10,251 nt of DNA from Moraxellaceae bacterium (GCA_002401525.1 NVTH01000113.1:928-11178); one strand, 5' to 3'; positions 1-8,476 are shown, counted from the stretch's first letter. Translations and numbers: made by a program. Notes: generated by a model from the letters alone, not told the origin.

Positions 1-824
<824 letters not shown>

Positions 825-929
825 TTAACGTTCTGTTTCTATGATATCGCTTCTTAAGGCGTTGCTTCTATGGCACCACTTATAGCACTTCTTCCAAGAA
901 CCAAGCCTTACAGGTTAATCCTGGAGCCC

Positions 930-1286
930 TTAGGCCAAACCAGCCTTCGCCTTTTCAGCCAATACTGTAAACGCAGCGCTATCGTGCACAGCGATATCCG
1001 ACAGTATTTTACGGTCAATTTGAATGGACGCTTTTTTCAAGCCATTGATCATACGGCTATAAGACATACCATTTATACGAGCCGCTGCATTAATACGCAC
1101 GATCCATAAACGTCTAAACTGACGCTTTCTTTGGCGTCTATCACGGTACGCATATTGTCCCGCTTTAGTAACCGCTTGCACCGCAACGCGATACACTCGG
1201 CTTCTAGCGCCGTAATAACCTTTTGCCTGTTTAAGGACCTTCTTGTGCCGCCTTCTGGCCTGCACACCACGTTTTACTCTAGCCAT
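930..1286 (-). CDS. rplT: Large ribosomal subunit protein bL20
   Basis: L20 is a 118-residue, highly basic 23S rRNA-binding protein essential for early assembly of the 50S subunit. In many gammaproteobacteria it also represses translation of its own operon by binding the rpmI leader. The length matches E. coli L20 exactly. Conserved blocks are MARVKRGV at the start, the extended basic arm with [15 protein letters not shown] (about residues 21-35), [14 protein letters not shown] (48-61), and the globular RNA-binding half with [21 protein letters not shown] (about 80-100). The ATG has a good ribosome-binding site (AGGAG, 7 bases upstream). It lies 27 bases after the rpmI stop, so L35 and L20 are expected to be translationally coupled or at least co-transcribed. 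A terminator-like hairpin lies about 125 bases downstream, before pheS. Confidence 0.99.
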   Translation of the reverse strand: MARVKRGVQARRRHKKVLKQAKGYYGARSRVYRVAVQAVTKAGQYAYRDRRQRKRQFRRLWIVRINAAARINGMSYSRMINGLKKASIQIDRKILSDIAVHDSAAFTVLAEKAKAGLA

Positions 1287-1313
1287 TTCAATCTCCTAAC
1301 TCAATAATTCTTA

Positions 1314-1505
1314 CTATTTGCGCAACATTCTTCGAATGAGAGGTACGTCAGATTTCTTAACAAGCTCTGTGCCTCGTAAATGACGCTTACGCTTAGTGGT
1401 CTTCTTGGTTAGGATGTGATTTTTATTCGCTTGCTTACGCTTATATCCGGAGGCGGTTTTTTTAAAACGCTTAGCAGCCCCTCGGTTTGTTTTAATCTTT
1501 GGCAT
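1314..1505 (-). CDS. rpmI: Large ribosomal subunit protein bL35
   Basis: L35 is a small basic 50S protein. The product is 63 residues (E. coli has 65) and begins [27 protein letters not shown] with the conserved internal block [16 protein letters not shown] (about 29-44). The C-terminus ends in RRMLRK. The ATG is preceded by GGAAG about 10 bases upstream. It is separated from infC by a 246-base untranslated stretch that contains hairpins, the position of the L20-binding translational operator in E. coli. rplT follows after 27 bases. No anomalies are seen. Confidence 0.99.
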   Translation of the reverse strand: MPKIKTNRGAAKRFKKTASGYKRKQANKNHILTKKTTKRKRHLRGTELVKKSDVPLIRRMLRK

Positions 1506-1751
1506 TTAATTGACTTCCAATTACCTAAATTTTCTGAATGAACTCGTTTTCAGGGCAAATATGCCCCAGAGCGGAGTGATTTTAGTGTTTTCTGCAGAGA
1601 ATCAAAACCCCTAAGACGACTTTTATCTTAGTTTCTACCCTAACTCTCTGGTCTTTATGGCCAAAATAGCATGCATTGATTACCCCAAAATAAGGGCAGC
1701 TCGCCACACACTATCGATTCCAGGCCCAATCAAGGACTTAACAGCCCCTGC
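1506..1751 (-). promoter_or_regulatory. rpmI-rplT leader, candidate L20 operator
   Basis: This 246-base gap between infC and rpmI has no open frame that looks real. On the minus strand it holds three hairpins. The first, right after the infC stop, has arms CAGGGG and UCCUUG with wobble pairs. The second has arms CTAAGA and TCTTAG (1611-1631). The third has arms GGGCA and TGCCC around a 4-base loop (1553-1566) and ends about 47 bases before the rpmI ATG. In E. coli an L20-binding pseudoknot occupies this interval. Assignment here rests on position and visible structure only; I could not identify the specific L20 recognition motif. A local promoter is also possible, but no good -35/-10 pair was found. 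Confidence 0.45.
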
Positions 1752-2291
1752 TTAATGCTTTCGCTTTTTAGGGGCCAGCACCATAATCATTTGCCGACCT
1801 TCCATTTTTGGCAACTGCTCCACAGTCCCCAACTCAGCCAGATCCACCTCAACCCGCTGAAGCAATTTCATGCCGAGCTCTTGATGCGCCATCTCGCGAC
1901 CGCGAAACCGCAACGAAACCTTAGCTTTATCGCCATCTGTCAGAAATCGGCTCAGACTGCGCAGCTTGACCTGATAATCCCCTTCTTCTGTGGAGGGGCG
2001 AAACTTAATTTCTTTAATCTGGGCCTGCTTCTGCTTTTTCTTCTGCTCTGCCTTTTTCTTTTTCTCTTCAAACATGTGCTTGCCGTAATCCATTATTCGG
2101 CACACAGGTGGTTCAGCGTCAGGAGAGATCTCTACAAGATCTTGGCCTGCCTGTTTCGCTACGCTCATCGCTTGTTCTAGGTCAACAATACCTACTTGCT
2201 CCCCTTCTAAGTCGATCAACCTAACATTAGGTGCTTCAATTGCACTATTGATATTGAGCTTTTTCCCGCGCCCCTTACTTTCTCGCTTGAT
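1752..2291 (-). CDS. infC: Translation initiation factor IF3, AUC start codon
   Basis: IF3 binds the 30S subunit, prevents premature 50S joining, and rejects initiation from non-canonical codons. The frame is open from the thrS end to the TAA at 1754-1752. The only start that gives a full-length protein is an ATC at 2291-2289: it lies 7 bases after a strong GGAGG Shine-Dalgarno sequence and yields 179 residues (E. coli IF3 has 180). The first ATG/GTG/TTG-type codon is a TTG at codon 25 (2219), which would remove much of the N-terminal domain. Domains are an N-terminal domain (about 10-80, with [21 protein letters not shown]), a lysine-rich linker helix ([15 protein letters not shown]), and a C-terminal 30S-binding domain ([49 protein letters not shown]). 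The Shine-Dalgarno sequence is formed by the last codons of thrS, and only 2 bases lie between the thrS stop and the ATC, so coupling is likely. The rare start suits IF3 autorepression, as known for the E. coli AUU start. Confidence 0.97.
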   Translation of the reverse strand: MKRESKGRGKKLNINSAIEAPNVRLIDLEGEQVGIVDLEQAMSVAKQAGQDLVEISPDAEPPVCRIMDYGKHMFEEKKKKAEQKKKQKQAQIKEIKFRPSTEEGDYQVKLRSLSRFLTDGDKAKVSLRFRGREMAHQELGMKLLQRVEVDLAELGTVEQLPKMEGRQMIMVLAPKKRKH

Positions 2292-2293
2292 AT

Positions 2294-4219
2294 TTAATCC
2301 TCCGAAACGACACGACCGAGCTTCGCCACCTCGTTGCCAAGCATCCCGGTGAAGTCATCAATTGACATCACTCCAAGATCCTTGCCACCAAGAGAGCGGA
2401 CAGCTACGGTTTGATTTTCCACTTCACGATCCCCGACCACCAATAGGTAAGGCACCTTTTGTAGAGTATGTTCTCGAATTTTAAAACTGATCTTCTCATT
2501 TCTCAAGTCCGTATTGACACGAAAACCACTATCCTGCATGGATTCCTGTATTTTTTCGCAATATTCAGACTGAGAACCCGTAATATTCATAATAATCGCT
2601 TGAACAGGCGCCAACCACGGCGGCAGCACACCGGCATAATTCTCGATTAGAATACCGATAAAGCGCTCAAACGATCCCAAAATAGCCCGATGCAACATCA
2701 CCGGCACCTGTCGACTGCCATCTTCTGCCACGTATTGAGCATCCAATCGCGCTGGCATGGAAAAGTCTACTTGGATTGTGCCACATTGCCACAACCGTCC
2801 TAAACAATCTTTCAACGTGAATTCAATTTTCGGACCGTAAAAAGCACCTTCGCCTGGCAGCAGCTCCCAATCCAAGTCCTTATTATTCAGCGCTAACTCT
2901 AAGGCTTTTTCCGACTTATCCCACTCTTCATCGCTGCCCACTCGATTGACTGGTCGAGTAGAAAGCTTCACTAATACTTCATCAAAACCAAAATCACGAT
3001 ACACAGAGAATAGCAGATCTATAAATTCTGACACTTCCTCTTGCACTTGCGCTTCAGTACAAAAGATATGCCCATCATCTTGAGTAAAATTACGCACCCG
3101 CATCAAACCATGCAAGGTTCCAGACGGCTCATTACGATGGCAAGAGCCGAACTCAGCTAAACGCAAAGGTAAATCGCGGTAGCTCTTCAACCCCTGATTA
3201 AAAACTTGCACATGGCACGGGCAATTCATCGGCTTGACGGCATATTCTCGGTTTTCAGACTGAGTGCAGAACATATCGTCGCGAAACTTTTCCCAATGGC
3301 CCGACTTCTCCCACAATATACGGTCAACAATTTGCGGCGTTCTAATCTCTTTATAGTCGTGTCTATCTTGAAGGTCTCGAATGTACTGCTCCAGCACCTG
3401 ATAGACCTTCCACCCTTTCGGATGCCAAAACACCATGCCTGGTGCTTCCTCTTGGGTGTGAAAAAAATCCAGCGCTTTGCCTATTTTGCGGTGGTCTCTA
3501 GCGCCCGCTTCTTTCTGACGCTTAAGATACATTTTCAGGGCTTTTTTATCCGACCAAGCGGTGCCGTAGACACGCTGTAACATCGCATTGTCAGCATCAC
3601 CACGCCAATAAGCGCCAGCCACCTTAGTCAAAGTAAACGCTTGCAACCTTTTCGTGCTAGGCACATGAGGACCGCGACAAAGGTCCATAAAATCGCCTTG
3701 CCTGTACAATGACAAGGTCTCACCGGCAGGAATATCTTCGATAATTTCTACTTTGTAGTCTTCGCCAAGACCCCTAAAATGCTCCACCGCCTCATCCCGA
3801 GACATTTCCACCCGAGACACTTCAAAATCCTGCTTAGCCAGAGCAGTCATACGCTCTTCAATGGCTTTCATATCGTCAGGGGTGAACGCGCGCTCGTAAG
3901 CAAAATCGTAGAAAAATCCATCCCCCACTACAGGACCAATGGCAACCTGAGCGGTGGGATACAATTCTTTCACTGCCATCGCCAATAAGTGCGCAGTAGA
4001 GTGGCGGATGATCTCCAAGCCTTCTTCGCTCTTAGGGGTAATAATCGAAACCTGGGAATCTTCGCTAAGGACAAAACTGGTGTCCACCAATTGATCGCCC
4101 ACTTTGCCAGCTAACGCTGCTTTAGCTAAACCGGGACCGATGTCCTCGGCAATTTGATAAATAGAGACAGGGTGATCGAAACTACGCTGGCTTCCATCAG
4201 GAAGAGTAATGAGAGGCAT
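2294..4219 (-). CDS. thrS: Threonyl-tRNA synthetase
   Basis: ThrRS is a homodimeric class II synthetase that charges tRNA-Thr and edits mischarged Ser-tRNA-Thr. The intact 641-residue product matches the family length (E. coli 642). Domain order is: N-terminal TGS domain (1-61); editing domain with the HxxxH pair H73/H77 and C181 in DLCRGPH; class II catalytic core with zinc ligands C333 (MNCPCH), H384 (DDGHIF) and H510 (MLHRAILG), and motif 2 [11 protein letters not shown] (358-367, R362); then the anticodon-binding domain (about 535-641, [19 protein letters not shown]). The ATG has AAGGAAA as ribosome-binding site, 6-7 bases upstream. The stop codon lies 2 bases before the infC start. A hairpin about 20 bases upstream of the ATG imitates the tRNA-Thr anticodon loop, consistent with autogenous repression as in E. 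coli. No inactivating change was seen. Confidence 0.99.
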   Translation of the reverse strand: MPLITLPDGSQRSFDHPVSIYQIAEDIGPGLAKAALAGKVGDQLVDTSFVLSEDSQVSIITPKSEEGLEIIRHSTAHLLAMAVKELYPTAQVAIGPVVGDGFFYDFAYERAFTPDDMKAIEERMTALAKQDFEVSRVEMSRDEAVEHFRGLGEDYKVEIIEDIPAGETLSLYRQGDFMDLCRGPHVPSTKRLQAFTLTKVAGAYWRGDADNAMLQRVYGTAWSDKKALKMYLKRQKEAGARDHRKIGKALDFFHTQEEAPGMVFWHPKGWKVYQVLEQYIRDLQDRHDYKEIRTPQIVDRILWEKSGHWEKFRDDMFCTQSENREYAVKPMNCPCHVQVFNQGLKSYRDLPLRLAEFGSCHRNEPSGTLHGLMRVRNFTQDDGHIFCTEAQVQEEVSEFIDLLFSVYRDFGFDEVLVKLSTRPVNRVGSDEEWDKSEKALELALNNKDLDWELLPGEGAFYGPKIEFTLKDCLGRLWQCGTIQVDFSMPARLDAQYVAEDGSRQVPVMLHRAILGSFERFIGILIENYAGVLPPWLAPVQAIIMNITGSQSEYCEKIQESMQDSGFRVNTDLRNEKISFKIREHTLQKVPYLLVVGDREVENQTVAVRSLGGKDLGVMSIDDFTGMLGNEVAKLGRVVSED

Positions 4220-4239
4220 ATTATTTCCTTTTCCCAGTG

Positions 4240-4280
4240 GTGGCCCCTACCAAAGGCCACTTGAGTGCATTCCAACCCAA
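4240..4280 (-). promoter_or_regulatory. Candidate thrS translational operator (tRNA-Thr anticodon mimic)
   Basis: Two hairpins abut directly upstream of the thrS ribosome-binding site. The proximal one (4260-4240) has arms GUGGCC and GGCCAC with loop UUUGGUAGG. If its terminal U and G form a wobble pair, the loop is the 7-mer UUGGUAG: U33, anticodon GGU at 34-36, and A37, which differs at one position from the tRNA-Thr(GGU) loop UUGGUAA. The distal one (4280-4261) has arms UUGGGU and ACUCAA with an 8-base loop. The E. coli thrS operator uses an anticodon-like stem-loop in the same place to bind ThrRS and block ribosome loading. The role here is inferred from that analogy. Confidence 0.6.
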
Positions 4281-4378
4281 TTCAGGCTGTAATCGCGTTT
4301 AATCACCAACCCGAGAACCCCTAACAAGGAATTGCGGGCCAAACAAATTAATAATTCGAAACATGAGTTGCAGCCAAA

Positions 4379-4407
4379 CGTACAGACACAACTTTTATTT
4401 TAGTCAA
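4379..4407 (-). promoter_or_regulatory. Weak candidate promoter in the thrS leader
   Basis: On the minus strand a TTGACT hexamer (4407-4402) is followed after 17 bases by TGTACG (4384-4379). The -35 match is good but the -10 match is poor (3 of 6). thrS could equally be read from the tRNA-Val promoter. The rest of the 306-base stretch between tRNA-Val and thrS holds an inverted repeat with arms TTCCAG/CTGGAA (4419-4440) and no gene that I can support. Confidence 0.25.
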
Positions 4408-4514
4408 TGACTATTTTATTCCAGAATTTCGATCCTGGAAATATTCTCAGTAAAAATCGCACATCAGCCTTAAATACTCACAGCGACGAGCAAGGAATTA
4501 TCTACTAAGAATTC

Positions 4515-4530
4515 TACCAATAAGTTGGTA
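4515..4530 (-). repeat. Perfect inverted repeat overlapping the tRNA-Val 3' end
   Basis: On the minus strand TACCAACTTATTGGTA forms a 6-bp perfect stem with a CUUA loop. Its 5' arm includes the last acceptor base, the discriminator and the encoded CCA of tRNA-Val, so it could form in the precursor and mark the 3' processing site. There is no U-run behind it, so it is not a convincing terminator, and transcription may continue into thrS. Confidence 0.6.
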
Positions 4531-4602
4531 GGCACGATTGGATTCGAACCAACGACCCCCACCATGTCAAGGTGGTGCTCTAACCAGCTGAGCTACGTGC
4601 CT
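4526..4602 (-). tRNA. tRNA-Val (anticodon GAC)
   Basis: A 77-base cloverleaf fits completely. It has a 7-bp acceptor stem (AGGCACG with CGTGCCT), a D arm GCTC/GAGC, an anticodon stem CCACC/GGTGG with loop TTGACAT (anticodon GAC, reading GUC and GUU valine codons), a 5-base variable region, a T arm GTTGG/CCAAT with TTCGAAT loop, discriminator A, and an encoded CCA end. It lies upstream of thrS on the same strand, with a strong promoter in front. As I recall, Pseudomonas also has a tRNA-Val gene before thrS. Confidence 0.98.
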
Positions 4603-4625
4603 ATACCCATCAAAGACGAGCGCGG

Positions 4626-4654
4626 ATTATAGGGAGCTTACCAAAAAACTACAA
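4626..4654 (-). promoter_or_regulatory. Sigma-70 promoter of tRNA-Val
   Basis: On the minus strand TTGTAG (4654-4649) and a perfect TATAAT (4631-4626) are separated by exactly 17 bases. The region just after the -10 box is GC-rich (CCGCGC), the discriminator type typical of stringently controlled stable-RNA promoters. Predicted transcription starts near 4619, about 17 bases before the tRNA. Confidence 0.85.
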
Positions 4655-4706
4655 CAAATCATTGCAATACCGCACCACAACGCCTAACCAAGTAAAACCC
4701 CAAAAC

Positions 4707-4740
4707 CTTATTTTTGCAAATAAGCGCCTAACGATTAGGC
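4707..4740 (-). terminator. Tandem hairpins downstream of uvrB
   Basis: Just after the uvrB stop the minus strand carries two perfect hairpins. The first has arms GCCTAA and TTAGGC with a 3-base loop (4740-4726). The second has arms CTTATTT and AAATAAG with a GCAA tetraloop (4724-4707), followed by a U/G-rich tract (GUUUUGGGGUUUU). They likely terminate uvrB before the tRNA-Val promoter. The second stem is AU-rich and the tail is broken by G residues, so strength is uncertain. Confidence 0.6.
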
Positions 4741-4750
4741 ACCCACCCCA

Positions 4751-6766
4751 TCAACTCAGAAATGCCTCCTGTTTAAGGCGCGTGATTTGATCCCGCGTCA
4801 TCGCCGCCTCTTCGAATTCCAGGTCTCGAGCATGCTGATGCATTTTCTCTTCCAACCTGGATAATTCTTTGGCTAACTTCTTAGGAGAAAGGCTCTTCGC
4901 ATCCACTGCATAAGCGCCGCCAGGCTCAGCCACCTTGCGCTTTTTCGAACCCCTCGATCCTGGCGTATAAGCCCCCGCCAAAATATCTTTCACCTCTTTG
5001 TTAAGGCCTTTCGGGGTAATGCCATTGACTCGATTAAACTCTTCTTGTACTTGACGGCGACTCTCGGTTTCACTCATGGCCCGACTCATTGAGCCGGTTA
5101 TTTTCTCGGCGTACAAAATGGCTTTGCCATTAAGATTTCGAGCCGCCCTGCCCATGGTCTGTATAAGGGAGCGCTCTGAACGTAAAAAGCCTTCTTTATC
5201 TGCATCAAAAATCGCCACCAGGGAAACTTCAGGCATATCTAAACCTTCCCGCAATAAATTGATCCCCACCAACACATCAAACACGCCAAGACGTAGGTCT
5301 CGAATAATCTCTACCCGTTCCACCGTATCCACGTCGGAGTGTAAGTACCGCGCCAGAACCTGGTGTTCGGTCAAGTAACCTGCCAAGTCCTCTGCCATTT
5401 TTTTAGTCAAAACCGTCACTAACACACGCTCATTAAGCTTTACGCAACGCCGAATTTCAGACAAACAATCGTCCACCTGAGTGGTGGCGGGCCGCACCTC
5501 GATCTGCGGATCCAGTAAGCCAGTAGGTCGCACCACTTGCCGCACCACCTGCCCCGCATACTCTGCCTCGTAATTCCCCGGGGTAGCGGATACAAACACC
5601 ATTTGCGGCGCCAAACTCTCCCACTCATCAAAGCGCAAAGGCCTATTATCCAACGCCGAAGGCAGCCTAAAGCCGAACCTCACCAAGGTTTCCTTCCTGG
5701 ATCGATCGCCTTTATACATCCCGCCTAACTGCGGAATAGTGACATGAGACTCATCGACAATTAGCAAGGCATCATCAGGCAAATAATCAAACAGGGTCGG
5801 CGGCGGTTGCCCACCTTCCCGGCCCGACAAATAACGAGAATAATTTTCGATGCCATTGCAATACCCCAGCTCAGCCATCATCTCCAAATCGAATTTCACC
5901 CGCTGCTCAAGACGCTGCGCCTCGACTAATTTATTATTTTCATAGAGTTGGGCCAGCGCCTCAACTAGCTCGACCTTAATATGATCCACCGCCTCCAACA
6001 CTTTCTCCCGAGGCGTGACGTAATGGCTTTTGGGGTAAATAGTCAGCCTTGGAACACGCTTAATCAATTCGCCAGTGAGCGGGTCAAAATAACTTAGATT
6101 CTCAATTTCGTCATCGAACAACTCCACTCGCACCGCATTCTTCTCAGACTCGGCAGGAAATATATCAATGGTATCACCGCGCACTCGGTAGGTAGCCCGA
6201 TCAAAATCAACGTCGTTACGGGTATACTGCAACTCCGCCAGGCGTCGTAAAATAAAGCGCTGATCCACCTTATCCCCAACATCAAGATGCATCACCATTT
6301 TCAGATAAGACCGCGGATCCCCCAGCCCATAAATCGAGGATACCGTAGCCACAATCAGCGAATCCTTACGCTCCAGCAAAGCCTTAGTGGCCGACAAACG
6401 CATCTGCTCAATATGCGCGTTGATAGAGGCATCCTTTTCTATAAAAGTATCCGAGGCAGGCACATACGCTTCTGGCTGATAATAGTCGTAATAAGAAACA
6501 AAATACTCGACTGAATTATGAGGAAAGAACGATTTAAACTCGCCATACAATTGAGCCGCCAGAGTTTTATTGGGAGCAAGCACAATCGTGGGGCGCTGCA
6601 AACGCTCGATCAAATGAGCCACGGTGAACGTCTTCCCGGATCCGGTCACCCCCAGCAGGGTCTGATGAGCCAATCCAGACTCAATGCCCTCCACTAGCGA
6701 TTCAATCGCCTCAGGCTGATCGCCCGCCGGGTTAAATTTCGATACAACTTTAAATATCTCTTGCAT
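4751..6766 (-). CDS. uvrB: UvrABC excinuclease subunit B
   Basis: UvrB is the damage-verifying, helicase-like subunit of nucleotide excision repair. It is loaded on DNA by UvrA and then recruits UvrC. The intact 671-residue product matches E. coli (673). Landmarks are Walker A GVTGSGKT (39-46), the damage-probing beta-hairpin region [21 protein letters not shown] (92-112), Walker B DESH (338-341), SATPGNYE (393-400), motif [17 protein letters not shown] (499-514), motif [11 protein letters not shown] (536-544), and a C-terminal UVR domain (about 632-668) that contacts UvrC. The ATG has no clear Shine-Dalgarno sequence (AAAACGGCT precedes it). I found no complete LexA box in the 138-base divergent gap to the aminotransferase gene, only an isolated TACTGT half-site 25 bases upstream, so SOS control is not supported by the sequence. 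Confidence 0.99.
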   Translation of the reverse strand: MQEIFKVVSKFNPAGDQPEAIESLVEGIESGLAHQTLLGVTGSGKTFTVAHLIERLQRPTIVLAPNKTLAAQLYGEFKSFFPHNSVEYFVSYYDYYQPEAYVPASDTFIEKDASINAHIEQMRLSATKALLERKDSLIVATVSSIYGLGDPRSYLKMVMHLDVGDKVDQRFILRRLAELQYTRNDVDFDRATYRVRGDTIDIFPAESEKNAVRVELFDDEIENLSYFDPLTGELIKRVPRLTIYPKSHYVTPREKVLEAVDHIKVELVEALAQLYENNKLVEAQRLEQRVKFDLEMMAELGYCNGIENYSRYLSGREGGQPPPTLFDYLPDDALLIVDESHVTIPQLGGMYKGDRSRKETLVRFGFRLPSALDNRPLRFDEWESLAPQMVFVSATPGNYEAEYAGQVVRQVVRPTGLLDPQIEVRPATTQVDDCLSEIRRCVKLNERVLVTVLTKKMAEDLAGYLTEHQVLARYLHSDVDTVERVEIIRDLRLGVFDVLVGINLLREGLDMPEVSLVAIFDADKEGFLRSERSLIQTMGRAARNLNGKAILYAEKITGSMSRAMSETESRRQVQEEFNRVNGITPKGLNKEVKDILAGAYTPGSRGSKKRKVAEPGGAYAVDAKSLSPKKLAKELSRLEEKMHQHARDLEFEEAAMTRDQITRLKQEAFLS

Positions 6767-6904
6767 AGCCGTTTTAGTTAAATTGAAACTACAGTATTAT
6801 TAGGCCCTTCTAATATACCCCAAGCAAACCCGCTTCAAGTATATTCAGGTCGTTTTAGAGTTACCCGTAACTCAACTTATCTATCATCTCATGAGGATGT
6901 TCCA

Positions 6905-8089
6905 TTGGAAGTTTCGCTGTCCCAACGTGTTCAAAGCATAAAGCCTTCACCCACCCTTGCCGTCACCAATCGAGCTGCCGAATTACGTGCATCTGGCCTC
7001 GACATTATCGGACTAGGCGCAGGAGAACCTGATTTTGACACCCCTGAACACATCAAAGAAGCGGCAATCAAAGCGATTCAAAACGGCCAAACCAAGTATA
7101 CCGCCGTTGATGGAACTCCCGCGCTAAAAAATGCCATTATAGAAAAATTTAGACGCGAAAACGGCTTTGAGTTTGCAGCCAATGAAATCCTAGTTTCAAG
7201 TGGCGGCAAACAAAGCTTCTTTAATCTGAGCCTAGCCCTCCTTGACCCGGAAGACGAAGTCATTATCCCAGCGCCTTACTGGGTCTCTTACCCCGACATG
7301 GTCCGAATAACCGGAGCCGTGCCAGTCATTATAGAAGGCAGCGCCGAACAACGATTTAAAATCAGCGCAAAGCAACTCGAGCAAGCCATTACCCCTAAAA
7401 CCAAGTTGATGGTGATTAACTCGCCGTCCAATCCGTCGGGAATGTCGTACAGCGAAGAGGAGCTAGGAGAAATTGCAAAGGTCCTGGTACAGCACCCCAA
7501 CATTTTAATCGCCACTGACGATATGTACGAACACATCCAATGGACAGGCAAGCCATTCAAAAACATTCTTAATGTTTGCCCCGAACTCAAGGAACGCTGC
7601 ATCGTGCTGAATGGCGTCTCCAAAGCCTACGCAATGACTGGCTGGAGAATTGGTTACGCCGCAGGCCCCGCTAAATTAATTGCTGCGATGAAAAAGATCC
7701 AATCCCAAAGCACTTCGAATCCCGCCTCAATCTCCCAGGCAGCGGCACTAGCAGCATTGGAAAGCGGCACTGAATTTGTGACCCCCATGGTAAAGGCCTT
7801 CAAAGAGCGCCACGATTACGTAGTTCAACGCCTAAATGACATGCCCAACGTCTCCTGCTTAGCCGCAGACGGAACATTTTACGTTTTTCCAGATTTCAGC
7901 CAAGTCATCGAATCCCGAGACGACATCACAGACGATGTCGATTTGGCGGAATTCCTAATCAATAAAGCCAACGTAGCGGTAGTTCCCGGTTCAGCATTTG
8001 GAAGCCCGGGTCACGTCAGACTCTCATTTGCCACAAGCCTGGAAACCTTGCAAGAGGCTTTAGACCGGATTCAAAAGGCAGTGAAGTAA
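6905..8089 (+). CDS. PLP-dependent aspartate aminotransferase (class I, subgroup Ib type)
   Basis: The product is a cytoplasmic fold-type I aminotransferase expected to interconvert aspartate + 2-oxoglutarate and oxaloacetate + glutamate. It has 394 residues, usual for the family. Visible sites are the N-terminal IKPSPTLAVTNRAAEL (12-27), GLGAGEPDFDTPEHI (36-50), W126 in PYWVSYP stacking on PLP, NSPSNPSG (172-179), D205 and Y208 in ATDDMYEH, the Schiff-base lysine K240 in SKAYAMTGWRIGY, and R372 in VRLSFA binding the substrate carboxylate. The KPSPT-type N-terminus places it in subgroup Ib (Thermus/Rhizobium/Pseudomonas type), some members of which also act on prephenate. It starts at TTG: GAGGA lies 7 bases upstream, no in-frame ATG is nearby, and the N-terminus lines up with relatives. 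The gene is divergent from uvrB and followed by tRNA-Asn. No clear terminator was seen after it. Confidence 0.95.
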   Translation: MEVSLSQRVQSIKPSPTLAVTNRAAELRASGLDIIGLGAGEPDFDTPEHIKEAAIKAIQNGQTKYTAVDGTPALKNAIIEKFRRENGFEFAANEILVSSGGKQSFFNLSLALLDPEDEVIIPAPYWVSYPDMVRITGAVPVIIEGSAEQRFKISAKQLEQAITPKTKLMVINSPSNPSGMSYSEEELGEIAKVLVQHPNILIATDDMYEHIQWTGKPFKNILNVCPELKERCIVLNGVSKAYAMTGWRIGYAAGPAKLIAAMKKIQSQSTSNPASISQAAALAALESGTEFVTPMVKAFKERHDYVVQRLNDMPNVSCLAADGTFYVFPDFSQVIESRDDITDDVDLAEFLINKANVAVVPGSAFGSPGHVRLSFATSLETLQEALDRIQKAVK

Positions 8090-8152
8090 ACACTTTATGC
8101 CTCGGTAAACAAAACCCAAACAGAGCAGGAAACGAAAAAGAGGCAGCAGACA

Positions 8153-8181
8153 TTGACGCGCCTAACTGCAGTTTCTACGAT
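8153..8181 (+). promoter_or_regulatory. Candidate promoter after the aminotransferase gene
   Basis: TTGACG (8153-8158) and TACGAT (8176-8181) are separated by 17 bases (5/6 and 4/6 matches). It would start a transcript near 8188 that runs through a Fur-box-like sequence towards tRNA-Asn. No open frame with a ribosome-binding site follows. It could be an upstream tRNA promoter, a small-RNA promoter, or chance. Confidence 0.3.
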
Positions 8182-8205
8182 TAATAAAACAACGCTTGAG
8201 AACTC

Positions 8206-8224
8206 GACAATGATTATCAATAAA
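8206..8224 (+). promoter_or_regulatory. Fur-box-like sequence (uncertain)
   Basis: GACAATGATTATCAATAAA matches 14 of 19 positions of the classical Fur consensus GATAATGATAATCATTATC, with the left and central hexamers good and the right one degraded. The surrounding DNA is AT-rich, which raises the chance of an accidental match. Confidence 0.2.
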
Positions 8225-8249
8225 CTATTGAATAATCTACAAAGAGGTA

Positions 8250-8278
8250 TTGACCTCAATGGAAAACGCAATTAACAT
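8250..8278 (+). promoter_or_regulatory. Promoter of tRNA-Asn
   Basis: TTGACC (8250-8255) and TAACAT (8273-8278) are 17 bases apart and followed by a GC-rich discriminator (ACGCGCCC), as at stable-RNA promoters. Predicted transcription starts near 8285. The 35-base leader contains a small inverted repeat CAGCT/AGCTG (8288-8307). The -35 box is also part of an inverted repeat GAGGT/ACCTC (8244-8257), which might be an operator. Confidence 0.7.
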
Positions 8279-8319
8279 ACGCGCCCTCAGCTGATCGAGA
8301 AGAGCTGAAAAAGTACAAT

Positions 8320-8395
8320 TCCCCGATAGCTCAGTTGGTAGAGCAAATGACTGTTAATCATTGGGTCGCTGGTTCGAGCCCAGCTCGGGGAGCCA
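8320..8395 (+). tRNA. tRNA-Asn (anticodon GTT)
   Basis: A 76-base cloverleaf fits completely. It has acceptor TCCCCGA/TCGGGGA, D arm GCTC/GAGC, anticodon stem AATGA/TCATT with loop CTGTTAA (anticodon GTT), T arm GCTGG/CCAGC with TTCGAGC loop, discriminator G, and an encoded CCA. It has its own promoter and is followed by a strong terminator. tRNA-Asn genes are common integration sites for genomic islands. No copy of its 3' end was found elsewhere in the window. Confidence 0.98.
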
Positions 8396-8399
8396 AATT

Positions 8400-8456
8400 C
8401 CAAGCCTAAAAGCTTGGTACATAAAAAAAGGAAGCCTAGGCTTCCTTTTTTTATGT
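8400..8456. terminator. Bidirectional terminator between tRNA-Asn and the sugar transferase gene
   Basis: Positions 8419-8456 form a perfect 38-base palindrome centred on CCTAGG. It has a GGAAGC/GCTTCC core flanked by seven A on one side and seven T on the other, so both strands give a GC stem followed by a U-run. A smaller hairpin, arms CCAAGC/GCTTGG (8400-8417), precedes it on the plus side. It serves tRNA-Asn (+) and the convergent sugar transferase gene, whose stop lies 21 bases away (-). Confidence 0.92.
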
Positions 8457-8476
8457 GCGCTCAAAGACGACTAAAC

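Noticed and set aside
1755..2180. 141-codon open frame on the plus strand opposite infC
   Set aside because: It lies entirely antisense to a well-conserved gene, has no family resemblance, and its hydrophobic residues mirror the lysine-rich IF3 linker read backwards.
3201..3240. Cysteine in place of glycine in the ThrRS zinc-site motif (MNCPCH rather than MNCPGH as in E. coli)
   Set aside because: I recall the same motif in Pseudomonas-type ThrRS; the zinc ligand C333 and the rest of the active site are intact, so it is a lineage variant.
4681..4732. CGCCTAAC present at 4681-4688 and 4725-4732, and again near 8159
   Set aside because: Eight-base matches with irregular spacing are expected by chance and show no array structure.
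5076..5378. 100-codon plus-strand frame opposite uvrB, and similar frames opposite thrS, the aminotransferase and the sugar transferase genes
   Set aside because: All are antisense or out-of-frame shadows of intact conserved genes, with no ribosome-binding sites or recognisable domains.
6767..6904. LexA (SOS) box in front of uvrB
   Set aside because: Only the half-site TACTGT is present at 6791-6796 on the minus strand; the CTG-N10-CAG spacing is not met on either strand.
8361..8395. Search for an att repeat of the tRNA-Asn 3' end
   Set aside because: No second copy was seen within the window; the nearest resemblance (ATTCGAACTAG near 10087) is too short.
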